A stretch of DNA of 64,000 bases, taken from NCBI RefSeq assembly GCF_000380025.1, contig NZ_KB904184.1:1-64000 (forward strand). Reading direction: 5' to 3'. Numbering within the stretch: position 1 is the stretch's first letter; every line of letters begins with the position of its first letter. Positions 28,230 through 38,490 of the stretch are shown piece by piece. Under the pieces are notes generated by a model, which saw nothing but the letters and a program-made list of their open reading frames with translations, was not told where the DNA came from and searched no databases. The DNA comes from Streptococcus entericus DSM 14446. GTDB taxonomy: Bacteria > Bacillota > Bacilli > Lactobacillales > Streptococcaceae. A program made the translations under genes and the position numbers.

Positions 28230-29597
28230 TTATTTCGCACTTAAAGCTGCCATGGTGATGTAGTTGTATGGCTTGTTGAAGTGTGGCAAGAAGAGAATGT
28301 CAAGAAGAGCCAACTTGTCGATGGTTACTTGCTCTTGGATAGCGAGTGAGAACATGTGCATACCCATAGAGATGTCTTCTTTAGAAGCCATTTGTGCACC
28401 TAAGATAACACGAGTATCAGCATCGTAAACGATACGGATTTTCACATCATGGTTATCGTGTTCCATGAATTCTGGTTTTTGCAAATCTTCAAAGTCAGTT
28501 GCAACAGCATTGAATCCGAAACGTTTAGCTTTTTCAAGTGTCAAACCAGTTGATACCATCTTGAGATCAAAGATAGAGATACCGTTAGATCCTTGAACAC
28601 CAGCTGTTTCAAGCTCAGTACCACAAGCGTTGTGAGCTGCAACGATAGCTGTACGAACAGCATTTGATGCCAAAGCGATATAGTTTGTATCTTGCAATGA
28701 GTTGTCATAAACAGTTGCACAGTCACCGATGGCATAAACATCAGGGATGTTGGTTTCACCTTTTTTGTTAACCACAAAGGCACCGTTACGGAAGAGTTCA
28801 ATCTTACCATCTCCAAGGGCAGTGTTTGGACGGAAACCAACAGCCAAGATAACCATATCAACATCGAAAGTTTCTTTGTCAGTCACCAAACGCTCAACTT
28901 TGCCATCGCCTTCCACGGCTTGTACAGTTTGACCAAATGCCAACTTGATACCATTTTCTTCAAGGTTTTTATTCATCAAATCAGTGAATTCTGAATCGTA
29001 GTAACCACCGAGTGATGTTTCAGCAATATCAACCAAGATAACTTCTTTATCAAGGCGTTTGAAGGCTTCAGCCAACTCAACACCGATGTAACCAGCACCA
29101 ACAACAGCTACACGTTTGATGTCTGGGTTGTTGAGTTTTTCGATAACCTCAGCAGAGTTTTGGTAAAGTTTTACGAATTGCAAGTTTTCCAAAGTTGCTT
29201 TGAACTCACGTGAACCTTCTTGGATTTCAGCACCTTTGATTGGAGGCAAGATTGGTTGTGAACCTGTCGCAAGGATCAACTTGTCATAGCTCTCAACATG
29301 TTTTTCACCGTTGACAATAGCATGCACTTCTTTTTTATCGTAGTCGATGAACTCAACAGGTGACTCCATGTAAACTTTAGCGCCTTTTGATTCAAGCGTT
29401 TCTTTATCTGAGTAGAACAAACCTTCTGGACCTGAGATTTGTTTACCAATCCAAAGCGCCATACCACATCCCAAGAATGAGATGTTGTTGTTTTGGTCGA
29501 AAACAACTACTTCGTTTTGATCGCCATAGTTGTTCAAGATAGTGTTAATAGCTGATGTACCGGCGTGGTTAGCACCGACAACAACGATTTTAGCCAT
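28230..29597 (-). CDS. nox: Water-forming NADH oxidase
   Basis: The 455-residue flavoprotein reduces oxygen to water with NADH and regenerates NAD+. It has an N-terminal FAD motif ([12 protein letters not shown]), the redox Cys44 in FLGCGMALW, a second dinucleotide-binding motif [17 protein letters not shown], and a C-terminal dimerisation domain. I start at MAKIVVVG with AGAGGAA upstream, rather than seven codons earlier. TGC-TATAAT lies at 29643-29651 on the minus strand. Confidence 0.97.
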   Translation of the reverse strand: MAKIVVVGANHAGTSAINTILNNYGDQNEVVVFDQNNNISFLGCGMALWIGKQISGPEGLFYSDKETLESKGAKVYMESPVEFIDYDKKEVHAIVNGEKHVESYDKLILATGSQPILPPIKGAEIQEGSREFKATLENLQFVKLYQNSAEVIEKLNNPDIKRVAVVGAGYIGVELAEAFKRLDKEVILVDIAETSLGGYYDSEFTDLMNKNLEENGIKLAFGQTVQAVEGDGKVERLVTDKETFDVDMVILAVGFRPNTALGDGKIELFRNGAFVVNKKGETNIPDVYAIGDCATVYDNSLQDTNYIALASNAVRTAIVAAHNACGTELETAGVQGSNGISIFDLKMVSTGLTLEKAKRFGFNAVATDFEDLQKPEFMEHDNHDVKIRIVYDADTRVILGAQMASKEDISMGMHMFSLAIQEQVTIDKLALLDILFLPHFNKPYNYITMAALSAK

Positions 29598-29838
29598 GTG
29601 TAAATTCCTCTTTCTCATTTTATGTAATCATTTACAATAGCCATTATAGCATACTTCACAAAGAGTTTCAAGTTTTTTTTCTGAAAGCCCTTAAATTAAC
29701 GAAAATCAAGATTTTTATCCGAAATTTTGTGAAATTTGTAACTTTTTTAGAAAGATAAATCAATCAAATATTACTAAAGAAGGTTTTAGCTCATATTGTT
29801 TTCTTGTTGGATTTGTCTGAAATGACCTAACAGTAATA
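29598..29838. other. nox upstream region
   Basis: It holds the nox promoter: TGC-TATAAT (minus strand, 29651-29643). TTTGTGAAG-type sequences occur just upstream on the minus strand and near 29727 on the plus strand. They resemble half-sites of the NADH-sensing repressor Rex, but no full operator is seen. AT-rich, no gene. Confidence 0.45.
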
Positions 29839-29887
29839 AGAAAAAATAGCATCATAAGACCGGCGTGTCTCACTGGTCTTATGATGA
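29839..29887 (-). terminator. Intrinsic terminator after the nucleoside operon
   Basis: CATCATAAGACC and GGTCTTATGATG form a 12-bp perfect stem; TATTTTTTCTT follows on the minus strand. Confidence 0.9.
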
Positions 29888-29893
29888 CTATTA

Positions 29894-30841
29894 TTATTTT
29901 GATTTGATATAATTGACACCGCCTGCTTTTGGTCCAACGGCTTTACCAAAGAAAGCAGCAAGAACGATAATTGTCAAGAGATACGGAGCCATCTGCAAAT
30001 AGACCGTCGGAACTTTTGACAAGAATGATATTTGCCCGCCAATAACTGCTAAACTTTGTGATAAACCAAAGAACAAGCTAGAGAGCATCGCTCCAATTGG
30101 ATTCCAACGACCAAAGATCATGGCTGCTAGCGCAATGAACCCAGGACCCAGTATGGTTGTTACGGCAAAGTTAACAGAGACAGATTGTGCATACAAGGCA
30201 CCGCCCATACCACCAAGGAAGCCTGAAATCATGATGCCTAGATACTTCATCAAATAAACGTTAATCCCTAAGGTATCTGCTGCTTGTGGGTGTTCCCCTA
30301 CTGAACGTAATCTCAATCCAAATCGCGTCTTATAAAGGATATACCAAGCCACGAAAGCAAAAGCAACCGTTAGATAGCCTGCCAGGCTTGTGTTTTTGAA
30401 GAAAATATCTCCAATCACTGGCAAATCTGCTAGTACTGGAAAATTAAATTTACCAAAAGCATGTCTAATGTTATCTGTCTGACCTTTGCCATAGAAAACT
30501 TTAGTCAAGAAAACGGCTAAGGCTGGTGCCATTAGATTTAAGACAGTCCCTGAAACCACATGGTCAGCACGGAAATTAACCGTAGCAACCGCATGGATCA
30601 GTGAGAATGCTAGTCCTGCAACTCCTGCCACTAAGAGGGCAATCCAAGGGGTTGCTTTCCCCAAATTCTCCGCCATTTCAAGATTAAAGACAATACCTGT
30701 AAAGGCACCGATAACCATGATTCCTTCAAGACCAACATTGACAACGCCTGAGCGCTCGGAGAAGACGCCACCAATGGACGTTAAAATGAGAGGCGCCGCA
30801 TAAACCAGCATTGAAGGAACTAAAATTGCAAGCATATTCAT
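29894..30841 (-). CDS. Nucleoside ABC transporter permease (NupQ/NupC-like)
   Basis: The 315-residue protein is the BPD_transp_2-type permease with about 8-9 membrane segments. Family phrases include FSERSGVVNVGLEGIMVIGAF and GGMGGALYAQSV. It pairs with the second permease encoded 1 bp upstream, the double ATPase and the BmpA-type lipoprotein. It is the last gene of the operon and is followed by a strong terminator. Confidence 0.92.
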   Translation of the reverse strand: MNMLAILVPSMLVYAAPLILTSIGGVFSERSGVVNVGLEGIMVIGAFTGIVFNLEMAENLGKATPWIALLVAGVAGLAFSLIHAVATVNFRADHVVSGTVLNLMAPALAVFLTKVFYGKGQTDNIRHAFGKFNFPVLADLPVIGDIFFKNTSLAGYLTVAFAFVAWYILYKTRFGLRLRSVGEHPQAADTLGINVYLMKYLGIMISGFLGGMGGALYAQSVSVNFAVTTILGPGFIALAAMIFGRWNPIGAMLSSLFFGLSQSLAVIGGQISFLSKVPTVYLQMAPYLLTIIVLAAFFGKAVGPKAGGVNYIKSK

Positions 30842-30842
30842 C

Positions 30843-31904
30843 TTATTTCCCTCCTTTTACTGCTTTTTTAGGCTTGATGTAACGCTCAATCACATAATGA
30901 GCTCCGACAAAGAAAATGATAGAAGCTGTCACAATTTTAACTACTTCCGGTGGGATGCCTGCAATATTCATACCTGGAGAACCTACACTCAAGGTTCCGA
31001 ATAAGAAGGCTGCAAAAATACTACCGATTGGGTTGTTCCCTGCTAAAAGACTAACCGCCATACCGTCAAAGCCAATAGCTAGTGAGCTGGATTGAACAAA
31101 GACGTTTTCAAAAGTTCCTAGCCCTTCAACAACCCCAGCCAATCCTGACAGAGCTCCAGAGATGATCATTGATAGGATGATGGTTCGTTTTGAGGAGATA
31201 CCCGCATACTCACTAGCATAAGGGTTAAGCCCTACTGAACGAATTTCAAAGCCAACGGTGGTCTTGTTGAGCAGGTACCAAATAATGGCTACTGCGATCA
31301 AGGCAAGGAAAATACCCAAGTTAGCACGAGAATTATTGGTTAAACCTGACAACCATTCCAGACGATAAGTGGCATTTGCAGAAACTGCAACTGTCGAATC
31401 AATAGACTTTTTCAGATTCTCAGCCATTAACTGTTGAATAGCGTAGTTGCCAAAATAAAGGATAATGTAGTTCATCATAATAGTGACGATAACTTCACTT
31501 GTTCCAAGGAAAGCTCGCAAGATGCCAGGAATAGCCCCTGCAATGCCACCAGCTATCATACCAATGACAACCGTTAAAACAATCATCACTGGGCGCGGCA
31601 GGTCTGGGAAAGCTAAAGCAAACCAGCCTGCTGCTAACCAACCTGCAAAGGCTTGACCAGACAGACCGATATTAAAGAAACCTGCTCGGCTAGCCACTGT
31701 AAAACCAAGTGCCACTAAAATTAGCGGTGCCATCGCACGAACAATTTCACCGATATTCTTCAAGCTACCAAATGCTGTCTGGAACAGCCCTTCATAACCC
31801 CAGATAGGATCATAGCCAAAAATCAGCATAATCAGGGCACCTAAAATAAGACCCATCAGCACCGAAATCAGAGGTACAGCAATTTGTTGTGCTTTCTTAG
31901 ACAT
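30843..31904 (-). CDS. Nucleoside ABC transporter permease (NupP/NupB-like)
   Basis: The 353-residue permease carries the family phrase RAGFFNIGLSGQAFAGW and about 9 membrane helices. I start at MSKKAQQIAV, whose ATG overlaps the ATPase stop by 8 bp and has AAAGGAGG upstream. That points to translational coupling with the ATPase gene. It forms a heterodimeric pore with the downstream permease. Confidence 0.93.
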   Translation of the reverse strand: MSKKAQQIAVPLISVLMGLILGALIMLIFGYDPIWGYEGLFQTAFGSLKNIGEIVRAMAPLILVALGFTVASRAGFFNIGLSGQAFAGWLAAGWFALAFPDLPRPVMIVLTVVIGMIAGGIAGAIPGILRAFLGTSEVIVTIMMNYIILYFGNYAIQQLMAENLKKSIDSTVAVSANATYRLEWLSGLTNNSRANLGIFLALIAVAIIWYLLNKTTVGFEIRSVGLNPYASEYAGISSKRTIILSMIISGALSGLAGVVEGLGTFENVFVQSSSLAIGFDGMAVSLLAGNNPIGSIFAAFLFGTLSVGSPGMNIAGIPPEVVKIVTASIIFFVGAHYVIERYIKPKKAVKGGK

Positions 31905-33429
31905 TATTTTCCTCCTTTTCAATACGACCACCTGCCATCAAGATACCTAATTCTTGTTTGTTGGTTTCTTCTGGCAAGACAATCCCCTGAATCTGACCAT
32001 CATGGATAACCGCAATTCTGTCAGACAAGTTAAGGATTTCATCTAATTCAAAACTAACGACTAAAACAGCCTTGCCTTTGTCACGTTCTTCAATGAGACG
32101 ACGGTGGATGTACTCAATCGCTCCGACATCAAGTCCACGGGTTGGTTGGCTAACAATGAGTAAATCAGGGTTTCTATCCACTTCACGAGCGATGATGGCT
32201 TTTTGCTGGTTACCACCTGAAAAACCTTTAGCAGGAACCAGTTCATTTGCTCCACGGACATCGAACTCAGCCATTAGCTTTCTAGCGTACTCATTCATTT
32301 TATTGTAGTTAAGGACACCATTTTTGCTAAGCGGTTCTTTGTAGTAAGTTTGCAAAGCGGTGTTTTCAGCTAATGTCATTTGAAGAATCAATCCGTCACG
32401 ATGACGGTCCTCAGGAACATGACCAACACTGAGCTCTGTGATTTGGCGGGTCGTCATTTTTGAGACTTCTTGCCCTTTTATCGTAATACTACCTGATTTA
32501 ACCTTACGAAGACCTGTGATAGCTTGGATCAACTCACTCTGTCCGTTACCATCAATCCCTGCAATACCAACAATCTCTCCAGCTCGTACATCCAAAGACA
32601 GGTTTTTCACGGCAGGGACACCACGGTTTTCATTGACAACTAAATCCTTGATAGACAAGACAACGTCCTTAGGCTGTGCTGCTTGTTTTTCAGTTTTAAA
32701 TGAAACTGAGCGTCCGACCATCATTTCAGCCAAATCTTGTGCAGAAGCCCCGGCCACATCAACTGTTTGAATGGATTTACCACGACGAATAACCGTCACG
32801 CGGTCTGCAACCGCACGAATCTCATCAAGCTTATGGGTAATCAGGATGATTGACTTGCCTTCCTTGACCAGATTTTTCATGATAACCATCAATTCTTGAA
32901 TCTCAGCGGGGGTCAGAACTGCTGTTGGCTCATCAAAAATGAGCATGTCAGCACCACGATAGAGGGTTTTCAAAATCTCTACACGTTGTTGTGCCCCAAC
33001 AGAAATATCTGCAACTTTGGCTTCTGGATCAACAGCCAAGCCATACTTTTCTGACAAAGCTTTAATTTCCTTATGAGCTTGTTTCAAATCAAGCACACCA
33101 TTTTTTACAACTTCATTGCCTAAGATAATATTTTCAGCAACCGTAAAAGCCTCAACAAGCATGAAGTGCTGGTGAACCATCCCAATGCCCAAGTGAGCTG
33201 ATTTAGATGGGGAGTCAATGACAACAGGTTGGCCGTTAATCAAAATTTCACCACTGGTCGGTTGTAAAAGACCAGCCAGCATGTTCATGAGCGTTGATTT
33301 GCCAGCTCCGTTTTCTCCCAATAAAGCATGTATCTCGCCTTTTTTGACTTGAAGATTGATGCGATCGTTTGCAACGAAATCACCAAATTTCTTGGTAATT
33401 TCACGCATATCAATGACAGGTTGTGCCAT
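31897..33429 (-). CDS. Nucleoside ABC transporter ATP-binding protein (NupO/NupA-like)
   Basis: The 510-residue protein has two ABC modules like sugar and nucleoside importers. The first has GENGAGKST and LIFDEPTAVLTP. The second has GIDGNGQSE, a degenerate Walker A as usual in this family, FSGGNQQK and LIVSQPTRGLD. It lies between the lipoprotein gene and the permeases, after a hairpin-rich gap. Confidence 0.96.
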   Translation of the reverse strand: MAQPVIDMREITKKFGDFVANDRINLQVKKGEIHALLGENGAGKSTLMNMLAGLLQPTSGEILINGQPVVIDSPSKSAHLGIGMVHQHFMLVEAFTVAENIILGNEVVKNGVLDLKQAHKEIKALSEKYGLAVDPEAKVADISVGAQQRVEILKTLYRGADMLIFDEPTAVLTPAEIQELMVIMKNLVKEGKSIILITHKLDEIRAVADRVTVIRRGKSIQTVDVAGASAQDLAEMMVGRSVSFKTEKQAAQPKDVVLSIKDLVVNENRGVPAVKNLSLDVRAGEIVGIAGIDGNGQSELIQAITGLRKVKSGSITIKGQEVSKMTTRQITELSVGHVPEDRHRDGLILQMTLAENTALQTYYKEPLSKNGVLNYNKMNEYARKLMAEFDVRGANELVPAKGFSGGNQQKAIIAREVDRNPDLLIVSQPTRGLDVGAIEYIHRRLIEERDKGKAVLVVSFELDEILNLSDRIAVIHDGQIQGIVLPEETNKQELGILMAGGRIEKEENNV

Positions 33430-33466
33430 ATCGTTTTCCTTTCATCCAAACATTATAATTCAGTAA

Positions 33467-33549
33467 AACCTATCAAAACGATGATAGGTTTTGCTGAAGC
33501 ATAAGGCTTCAGTTTTGGAAAAAGCGACCGACTCTAGTCAGGTCGCCTT
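33467..33549 (-). terminator. Hairpin cluster between bmpA-type gene and its ABC genes (partial terminator)
   Basis: Three stems lie in a 129-bp gap: AAACCTATC/GATAGGTTT (33467-33491), CTGAAGC/GCTTCAG, and GCGACC/GGTCGC (33523-33546), the last followed by TTTTT on the minus strand. This layout fits partial termination or 3' end protection, so the binding protein can be made in excess over the transporter. Confidence 0.65.
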
Positions 33550-33558
33550 TCTCTTATA

Positions 33559-34620
33559 TTATTTTTCAGGAACAGTAACTTTACCTGAGATAATCGCTTC
33601 TTTTGCTTCTTCTACAGCTTTTTTCGCGTCATCATCTAGGCTAGTTGTTGCCAATTCTACACCAGCATCTTTCAAACCGTAAACAGTAACAACACCACCC
33701 GGGAATTTACCGTCTTGTGTTTGAGTTGCAATCAATTGAACAGCTTTACCAACTTCTTTGATGGTTGATGCTAAAACAAAGTTAGACTCTTTACCGTCTT
33801 TAGAGGTGTATTTACCTTCCTCTGCTTGGTCACGGTCAACACCGATAACCCAAACTTTTTCAGCTTCATTTTTTGTTTCGTTGATTGCTTTAGCTTCAGA
33901 GAAGACACCTGCACCGGTACCACCAGCAGCTTGGAAAATCACATCAGCACCTGCAGCGTATTGAGCTGCAGCGATGGTTTTACCTTTAGCTGAGTCGCTA
34001 AATGAACCAGCATATTGAACGTCAACTTTGATTGATGGGTCAACTGAGGCAACACCTGCTAAGAAACCTTTTTCAAAGCGAGTGATAACGACACCTTCCA
34101 TACCACCGACAAAACCGATTTTCTTAGTTTTAGTTGCTTTTGCAGCAGCAACACCTGCTAAATAAGAAGCTTCGTGGTCAGCAAAGGTTACGCTAGCAAC
34201 GTTGTCCAAACCTTCAATAACATTATCAACAATGATAAAGTTTGTGTCGGTATTATTTTTTGCTGATGTTTCAACAGCTTCTGTCAAGAGGAAGCCGATA
34301 CCTGCAACAAGATTGTAGCCATTTGATACCGCTGTATCAAAGTTAGTCACATATTCTGATTCATTGTTAGATTGGAAATAGTCAAAGCCATTACCTTTAG
34401 ACAAACCATTTTCTTTACCCCAAGCTTGAAGACCTTCCCAAGCTGATTGGTTAAATGATTTATCATCTACACCACCAGTATCTGTAACGATAGCAACCTT
34501 CAAATCAGTCTTAGCTTCACCACCTGATGCAGCTTCTTTTGATGCACCACGGTTACCACATGCAGCTAAACCAAGAACAGCAACTGCTGTCAAACCAACA
34601 CCGATATATTTCTTGTTCAT
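33559..34620 (-). CDS. BmpA-family nucleoside-binding lipoprotein
   Basis: The 353-residue protein starts at MNKKYIGVG with GGAGGG upstream; an earlier in-frame start adds 26 unlikely residues. The lipobox is LAAC. The sugar-binding-like fold has the family phrases DTGGVDDKSFNQSAWEGL and FVGGMEGVVITRFEKGF. It captures nucleosides outside the cell for the NupABC-like transporter encoded downstream. Confidence 0.95.
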   Translation of the reverse strand: MNKKYIGVGLTAVAVLGLAACGNRGASKEAASGGEAKTDLKVAIVTDTGGVDDKSFNQSAWEGLQAWGKENGLSKGNGFDYFQSNNESEYVTNFDTAVSNGYNLVAGIGFLLTEAVETSAKNNTDTNFIIVDNVIEGLDNVASVTFADHEASYLAGVAAAKATKTKKIGFVGGMEGVVITRFEKGFLAGVASVDPSIKVDVQYAGSFSDSAKGKTIAAAQYAAGADVIFQAAGGTGAGVFSEAKAINETKNEAEKVWVIGVDRDQAEEGKYTSKDGKESNFVLASTIKEVGKAVQLIATQTQDGKFPGGVVTVYGLKDAGVELATTSLDDDAKKAVEEAKEAIISGKVTVPEK

Positions 34621-34701
34621 TTGAATGAACCCTCCTAATTTTTTTGGCAACAAAATGTTGCGAGTGAAATGGCTTTGCCTCAAAGAGGCTGTTTCCACAA
34701 A

Positions 34702-35091
34702 CTACGTCAAGTCTGTGAAAGAATATGGAAGTAATTCCCCGACCGTCATCTCGACCGTCTGACCGTTTTTAGCGATCAATGTTATTTTTGCATCTTGTTG
34801 AAAAAATTCTGCCATAACTTGACGGCAAGCACCGCAAGGTGAAACAGGTTGCTCTGTTTGACCATAAACCGCTAATTCAATCAGGTCGCGATGCCCATCG
34901 GAAATGGCTTTGAAAATAGCTGTTCTCTCACCACAATTGGTCAGACCAAAACTGGCATTTTCAATATTGCACCCTGTATAAACCTGTCCATCTGCGGTTT
35001 TCACAGCTGCACCAATGGGAAAATGTGAATAGGGAACGTAGGCGTTTTGGCTGGCTTCAATGGCTAATTCAATCAGATTAGTAGCCACCAT
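34702..35091 (-). CDS. cdd: Cytidine deaminase
   Basis: The 129-residue enzyme deaminates cytidine or deoxycytidine. Zinc motifs are [18 protein letters not shown] and [25 protein letters not shown] is the conserved N-terminal stretch. I start at [10 protein letters not shown], with AGGAGG 5-6 bp upstream. The start overlaps the deoC 3' end by 14 bp. It supplies uridine to the salvage route of this operon. Confidence 0.96.
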   Translation of the reverse strand: MVATNLIELAIEASQNAYVPYSHFPIGAAVKTADGQVYTGCNIENASFGLTNCGERTAIFKAISDGHRDLIELAVYGQTEQPVSPCGACRQVMAEFFQQDAKITLIAKNGQTVEMTVGELLPYSFTDLT

Positions 35092-35740
35092 TGACCTCCT
35101 GTCCTTGGACAATCGCTACGCCGGAAGATGTTCCAATACGTGTTGCACCAGCTTTTATAAAAGCTTCAGCATCTGCTAGGCTACGTGCACCTCCAGCTGC
35201 CTTGACCCCTAAATCAGGTCCGACAGTTTGCCGCATCAAAGCTACATCTTCTAAAGTAGCTCCTCCAGTTGAAAAGCCTGTTGATGTCTTAACAAAATCT
35301 GCTCCTGCACGTACACTTGCCTCACAAGCAGCTACTTTCTCTTCGTCGGTCAATAGACAAGCTTCTATGATGACTTTAACGATTTTGTCACCACTCGCCT
35401 CAACAACAGCACGAATATCTTCTTCAACGAGTTGCCAGTTGCCGTCTTTGGCAGCGCCGATGTTAATCACCATATCGATTTCATCAGCTCCATTAGCGAT
35501 AGCGTTCGTAGTTTCAAACGCTTTGACTGCACTTGTGGTAGCACCAAGAGGAAATCCAACAACAGTACACACTTTTACAGCTGTCCCATTCAGTTTTTCC
35601 GAACAATACTCAACCCATGTCGGATTGACGCAGACGCTTGCAAACTGATATTGAACTGCTTCTTCAAGCAACTGATCAATTTGAGCTTTGCGGCTGTCTG
35701 CTTTAAGCAAGGTATGATCGATGTAGGTATTAATTGACAT
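35078..35740 (-). CDS. deoC: Deoxyribose-phosphate aldolase
   Basis: The 220-residue class I aldolase splits 2-deoxyribose 5-phosphate into glyceraldehyde 3-phosphate and acetaldehyde. Schiff-base lysines lie in [10 protein letters not shown] and FVKTSTGFS, and VKAAGG is present. It lies 13 bp after the phosphorylase gene and overlaps cdd. Together they degrade imported nucleosides for carbon. Confidence 0.97.
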   Translation of the reverse strand: MSINTYIDHTLLKADSRKAQIDQLLEEAVQYQFASVCVNPTWVEYCSEKLNGTAVKVCTVVGFPLGATTSAVKAFETTNAIANGADEIDMVINIGAAKDGNWQLVEEDIRAVVEASGDKIVKVIIEACLLTDEEKVAACEASVRAGADFVKTSTGFSTGGATLEDVALMRQTVGPDLGVKAAGGARSLADAEAFIKAGATRIGTSSGVAIVQGQEVNGGY

Positions 35741-35753
35741 TGATTATCCTCCT

Positions 35754-37031
35754 TTATCTGATAATGGTGATGATTTCTTTAGGGATAACTTTCTCCTCAC
35801 CTATTGTAACATTTTTTTGGAAATTTGTAAGCCCTTTTGAATCAATTTTTTCATTGGAATAGATTTTGGCAATAATCTCTCCTTCTTCAACAGAGTCACC
35901 TACCTTTTTATCGAACACTATTCCTGTTTCGAAATCCAATAAATCGGTTTTTACAGCACGACCTGCCCCTAAGCGCATGGCATATAAGCCAAATTCTAAA
36001 GCTGGCAGAGCTGTGATGTAGCCTGTTTTTTCAGCATAAACTTCTGTGACACAAGCTGCTGTGCTAGGACGGAAAAGGTCATCAAGGTCTCCACCTTGAG
36101 CAAGAACCATCTGCTTGAATTTGTCCAAAGCTCTGCCATTGACCAAATGCTCTTTAATCTCATCAAGAGACTTGGTAACGCCTGCTAAATCAAGCATGAG
36201 CTGAGCCAGTTCGCAGATAAAATGGGTGATGTCCTCGCGCCCCCGTCCCTGCATGATGTCAAGGGCTTCTAGCACCTCTAAGCGGTTCCCAATAGCGCGT
36301 CCAAGTGGCTGACTCATGTCTGTGATGACCGCAATCGTCTGACGGTTAACAGCTTTTCCGAGGTCAACCATGGTACGAGAAAGCTGTTTGGCATCCTCAA
36401 TGGTCTTCATGAAAGCCCCGTCTCCAACAGTCACATCAAGCAGAATAGCATCTGAGCCCGCAGCAATTTTTTTACTCATGACCGAGCTTGCAATTAAAGG
36501 AATAATATCCACAGTCGCTGTCACATCGCGCAAGGCATACAGCAATTTATCTGCTCGCACCAACTGGTCAGATTGACCGATGACTGCGATATTGATGTCC
36601 TGAACCTGTTTGATAAATTCTTCCTCGCTACGCTCAATCTGAAACCCTTTAATTGACTCCAGTTTATCCAACGTACCGCCAGTATGCCCCAGACCTCGAC
36701 CGCTCATTTTTGCCACAGGTACTTCAAAACTAGCAACGAGGGGAGCTAGGATTAAAGTCACCTTATCGCCAACACCGCCGGTTGAGTGTTTGTCCGTCTT
36801 TATCCCTGGAATGGCTGATAGGTCAAACTGTTGACCGCTACCAACCATTGCCATGGTCAAGTCACTGGTTTCCCTCGTGCTCATCCCCTTAAAATAAATT
36901 GCCATAGCTAAAGCTGACATCTGGTAGTCGGGAACATCACCTTTGGCATAGCCATCAATTAGCCAATAAATTTCTTCTGTTGACAGCTCCTTGCCGTCTC
37001 GTTTTTTCTGGATTAAGTCAACTGTTCTCAT
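35754..37031 (-). CDS. pdp: Pyrimidine-nucleoside phosphorylase
   Basis: The 425-residue enzyme releases uracil or thymine from nucleosides as (deoxy)ribose 1-phosphate. The signature KMSGRGLGHTGGTLDKLES and KTDKHSTGGVGDK identify the thymidine/pyrimidine phosphorylase family. It overlaps the methyltransferase 3' end by 14 bp and feeds DeoC downstream. Confidence 0.97.
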   Translation of the reverse strand: MRTVDLIQKKRDGKELSTEEIYWLIDGYAKGDVPDYQMSALAMAIYFKGMSTRETSDLTMAMVGSGQQFDLSAIPGIKTDKHSTGGVGDKVTLILAPLVASFEVPVAKMSGRGLGHTGGTLDKLESIKGFQIERSEEEFIKQVQDINIAVIGQSDQLVRADKLLYALRDVTATVDIIPLIASSVMSKKIAAGSDAILLDVTVGDGAFMKTIEDAKQLSRTMVDLGKAVNRQTIAVITDMSQPLGRAIGNRLEVLEALDIMQGRGREDITHFICELAQLMLDLAGVTKSLDEIKEHLVNGRALDKFKQMVLAQGGDLDDLFRPSTAACVTEVYAEKTGYITALPALEFGLYAMRLGAGRAVKTDLLDFETGIVFDKKVGDSVEEGEIIAKIYSNEKIDSKGLTNFQKNVTIGEEKVIPKEIITIIR

Positions 37032-37608
37032 AGTAACTCCTTAGAATATAGTAGCCCTTATCCTTTTTCAAAATCTCACAATTCCCAAAAACCTCTGCCA
37101 TCTTCGTTTTGGCACTCGGTGCGCCTTGTTTCTTTTGAATCACAATAGTCAAATGCCCACCTGTTTTCAGATAAGTTGGCGCCTGCTCGATAATGGCATG
37201 AACAACCTGTTTTCCTGCTCGAATGGGTGGGTTGCTGATAATGGCATCAAACTGTCCCTCCACCTGAGCGTAGAGATCTGACTGGTAAATCGTCGCAATC
37301 ACACCATTTCTCTCAGCATTTTTCTGGGCAAGCCCAATCGCTCTGCTATTGACATCAATCATAGTAGGCACCACACCTTGTGTTTTTGCCAGAGCAATGC
37401 CAAGAGGTCCATAGCCACAGCCAACATCAAGCAAGGTCTGACCTGAAGTCATATCATCTAAGCAACTCAGCAATACCTGACTACCGTAGTCAATCATTTT
37501 TTTCGAGAAAACCCCTGCATCAGTATAAAATTGAAACGTTTCACCTAGTAACGTCACGCTTAAATTATGAATGTCATGAGCAGCATCTGGATTTTCCGCA
37601 TAATACAT
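37018..37608 (-). CDS. Class I SAM-dependent methyltransferase (RsmC-like)
   Basis: The protein has 196 residues. Motif I is LLDVGCGYGPLGIAL and motif IV is SNPPIRAG, the NPPF-type site of rRNA guanine-N2 methyltransferases. It resembles the single-domain YbxB/RsmC-like proteins of Firmicutes. I use the ATG before YYAENPDAAHD; a GTG six codons upstream is possible and neither has a good SD. It is the first gene of the nucleoside operon. Confidence 0.85.
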   Translation of the reverse strand: MYYAENPDAAHDIHNLSVTLLGETFQFYTDAGVFSKKMIDYGSQVLLSCLDDMTSGQTLLDVGCGYGPLGIALAKTQGVVPTMIDVNSRAIGLAQKNAERNGVIATIYQSDLYAQVEGQFDAIISNPPIRAGKQVVHAIIEQAPTYLKTGGHLTIVIQKKQGAPSAKTKMAEVFGNCEILKKDKGYYILRSYYENS

Positions 37609-37647
37609 CTGTGTTATCGTTATCACCTACTTTCATCCCACAAAGTA

Positions 37648-37676
37648 ATTATAACATTTTTTGAAAATGTTTTCAA
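37648..37676 (-). promoter_or_regulatory. Promoter of the seven-gene nucleoside operon
   Basis: On the minus strand TTGAAA (37676-37671), a 17-bp spacer and TATAAT (37653-37648), with TG before the -10. No other promoter is obvious before 29.9 kb. Confidence 0.75.
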
Positions 37677-37900
37677 CAACCAGCTGACACTAGTAAATAA
37701 AAACCATATCCCCTCAGATAAACGTATAAGAGGTTGTCACCGCATTTGCTACTCGAACTAAATATAAGAGATCTTCTAATGGTTTACTATTCGTTGTATG
37801 TTTAACCTTGCAAACATTCTTAATGTCATAAAAATCCTTCAGTATTTTCCTATTTTAGAAAGTTCTATTGACGCAATCTATTCCAGTTCTCATTTACCAT
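37677..37900. other. Intergenic region upstream of the nucleoside operon
   Basis: AT-rich sequence between divergently placed transcription units. No coding frame, RNA or repeat recognised. Confidence 0.4.
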
Positions 37901-37946
37901 TAAAAACACCCTAGAGCTTAGATTTGTTATCTGATGCTCTAGGGTG
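37899..37946 (-). terminator. Intrinsic terminator after the VOC protein gene
   Basis: CACCCTAGAGC and GCTCTAGGGTG form an 11-bp perfect stem; TTTTTA follows on the minus strand. Confidence 0.88.
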
Positions 37947-38023
37947 CTATTTAAAAGAATCACCGGTTGCAAATTAGAAGTATGGATTTGAACTAATTAT
38001 TAAATAGATACAAATTAATTGTT

Positions 38024-38443
38024 CTACTCATGCAACTCTAGTGGCAAGCCATCTGGATCAAAAAAGAAGGTCATGGCTTTCCCTGTGTAGTCATCATAAC
38101 GAATGGGTTCACAAGCAATCCCTAGTTTGGTTAATTCTGCTACTGTTGTTTTAACGTCTGGAACATAAAAAGCTAGGTGTCTAAGACCGCAAGCCTCTCG
38201 GTCGTACTCTGGTCTGCCTATCCGCTTGGGCGGTGCAACGTAGGCAGCATCGCTCAGCTTATTGCCAAAAATCTCTAGCTCAATAGTCCCGCAACGTAAA
38301 TCTAATTTATAATCATGGCGTTCTGGACGATGGTTCTCACGAATCACTTCAAAACCCAGCTTGTTAACATAAAAATCACGGGACTGATCGTAGTCTGAGA
38401 CGATAATGGCCACATGATGAATGGCTGATAGGTCAAGTGTCAT
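38024..38443 (-). CDS. VOC family protein (glyoxalase/bleomycin resistance-like)
   Basis: The 139-residue protein has two beta-alpha-beta modules with the metal ligands of the fold: HHVAIIVSDYDQS, LEIFG, LRHLAFYV and LPLELHE. It resembles the YaeR/GloA2 group. I start at MTLDLSAIHH, with AAGGAG upstream. The gene follows srtA; the substrate is unknown. Confidence 0.85.
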   Translation of the reverse strand: MTLDLSAIHHVAIIVSDYDQSRDFYVNKLGFEVIRENHRPERHDYKLDLRCGTIELEIFGNKLSDAAYVAPPKRIGRPEYDREACGLRHLAFYVPDVKTTVAELTKLGIACEPIRYDDYTGKAMTFFFDPDGLPLELHE

Positions 38444-38490
38444 CTGTTTCTCCTTACTAAGAACCCCTCGCAAATGCGAGGGGTATTGTC

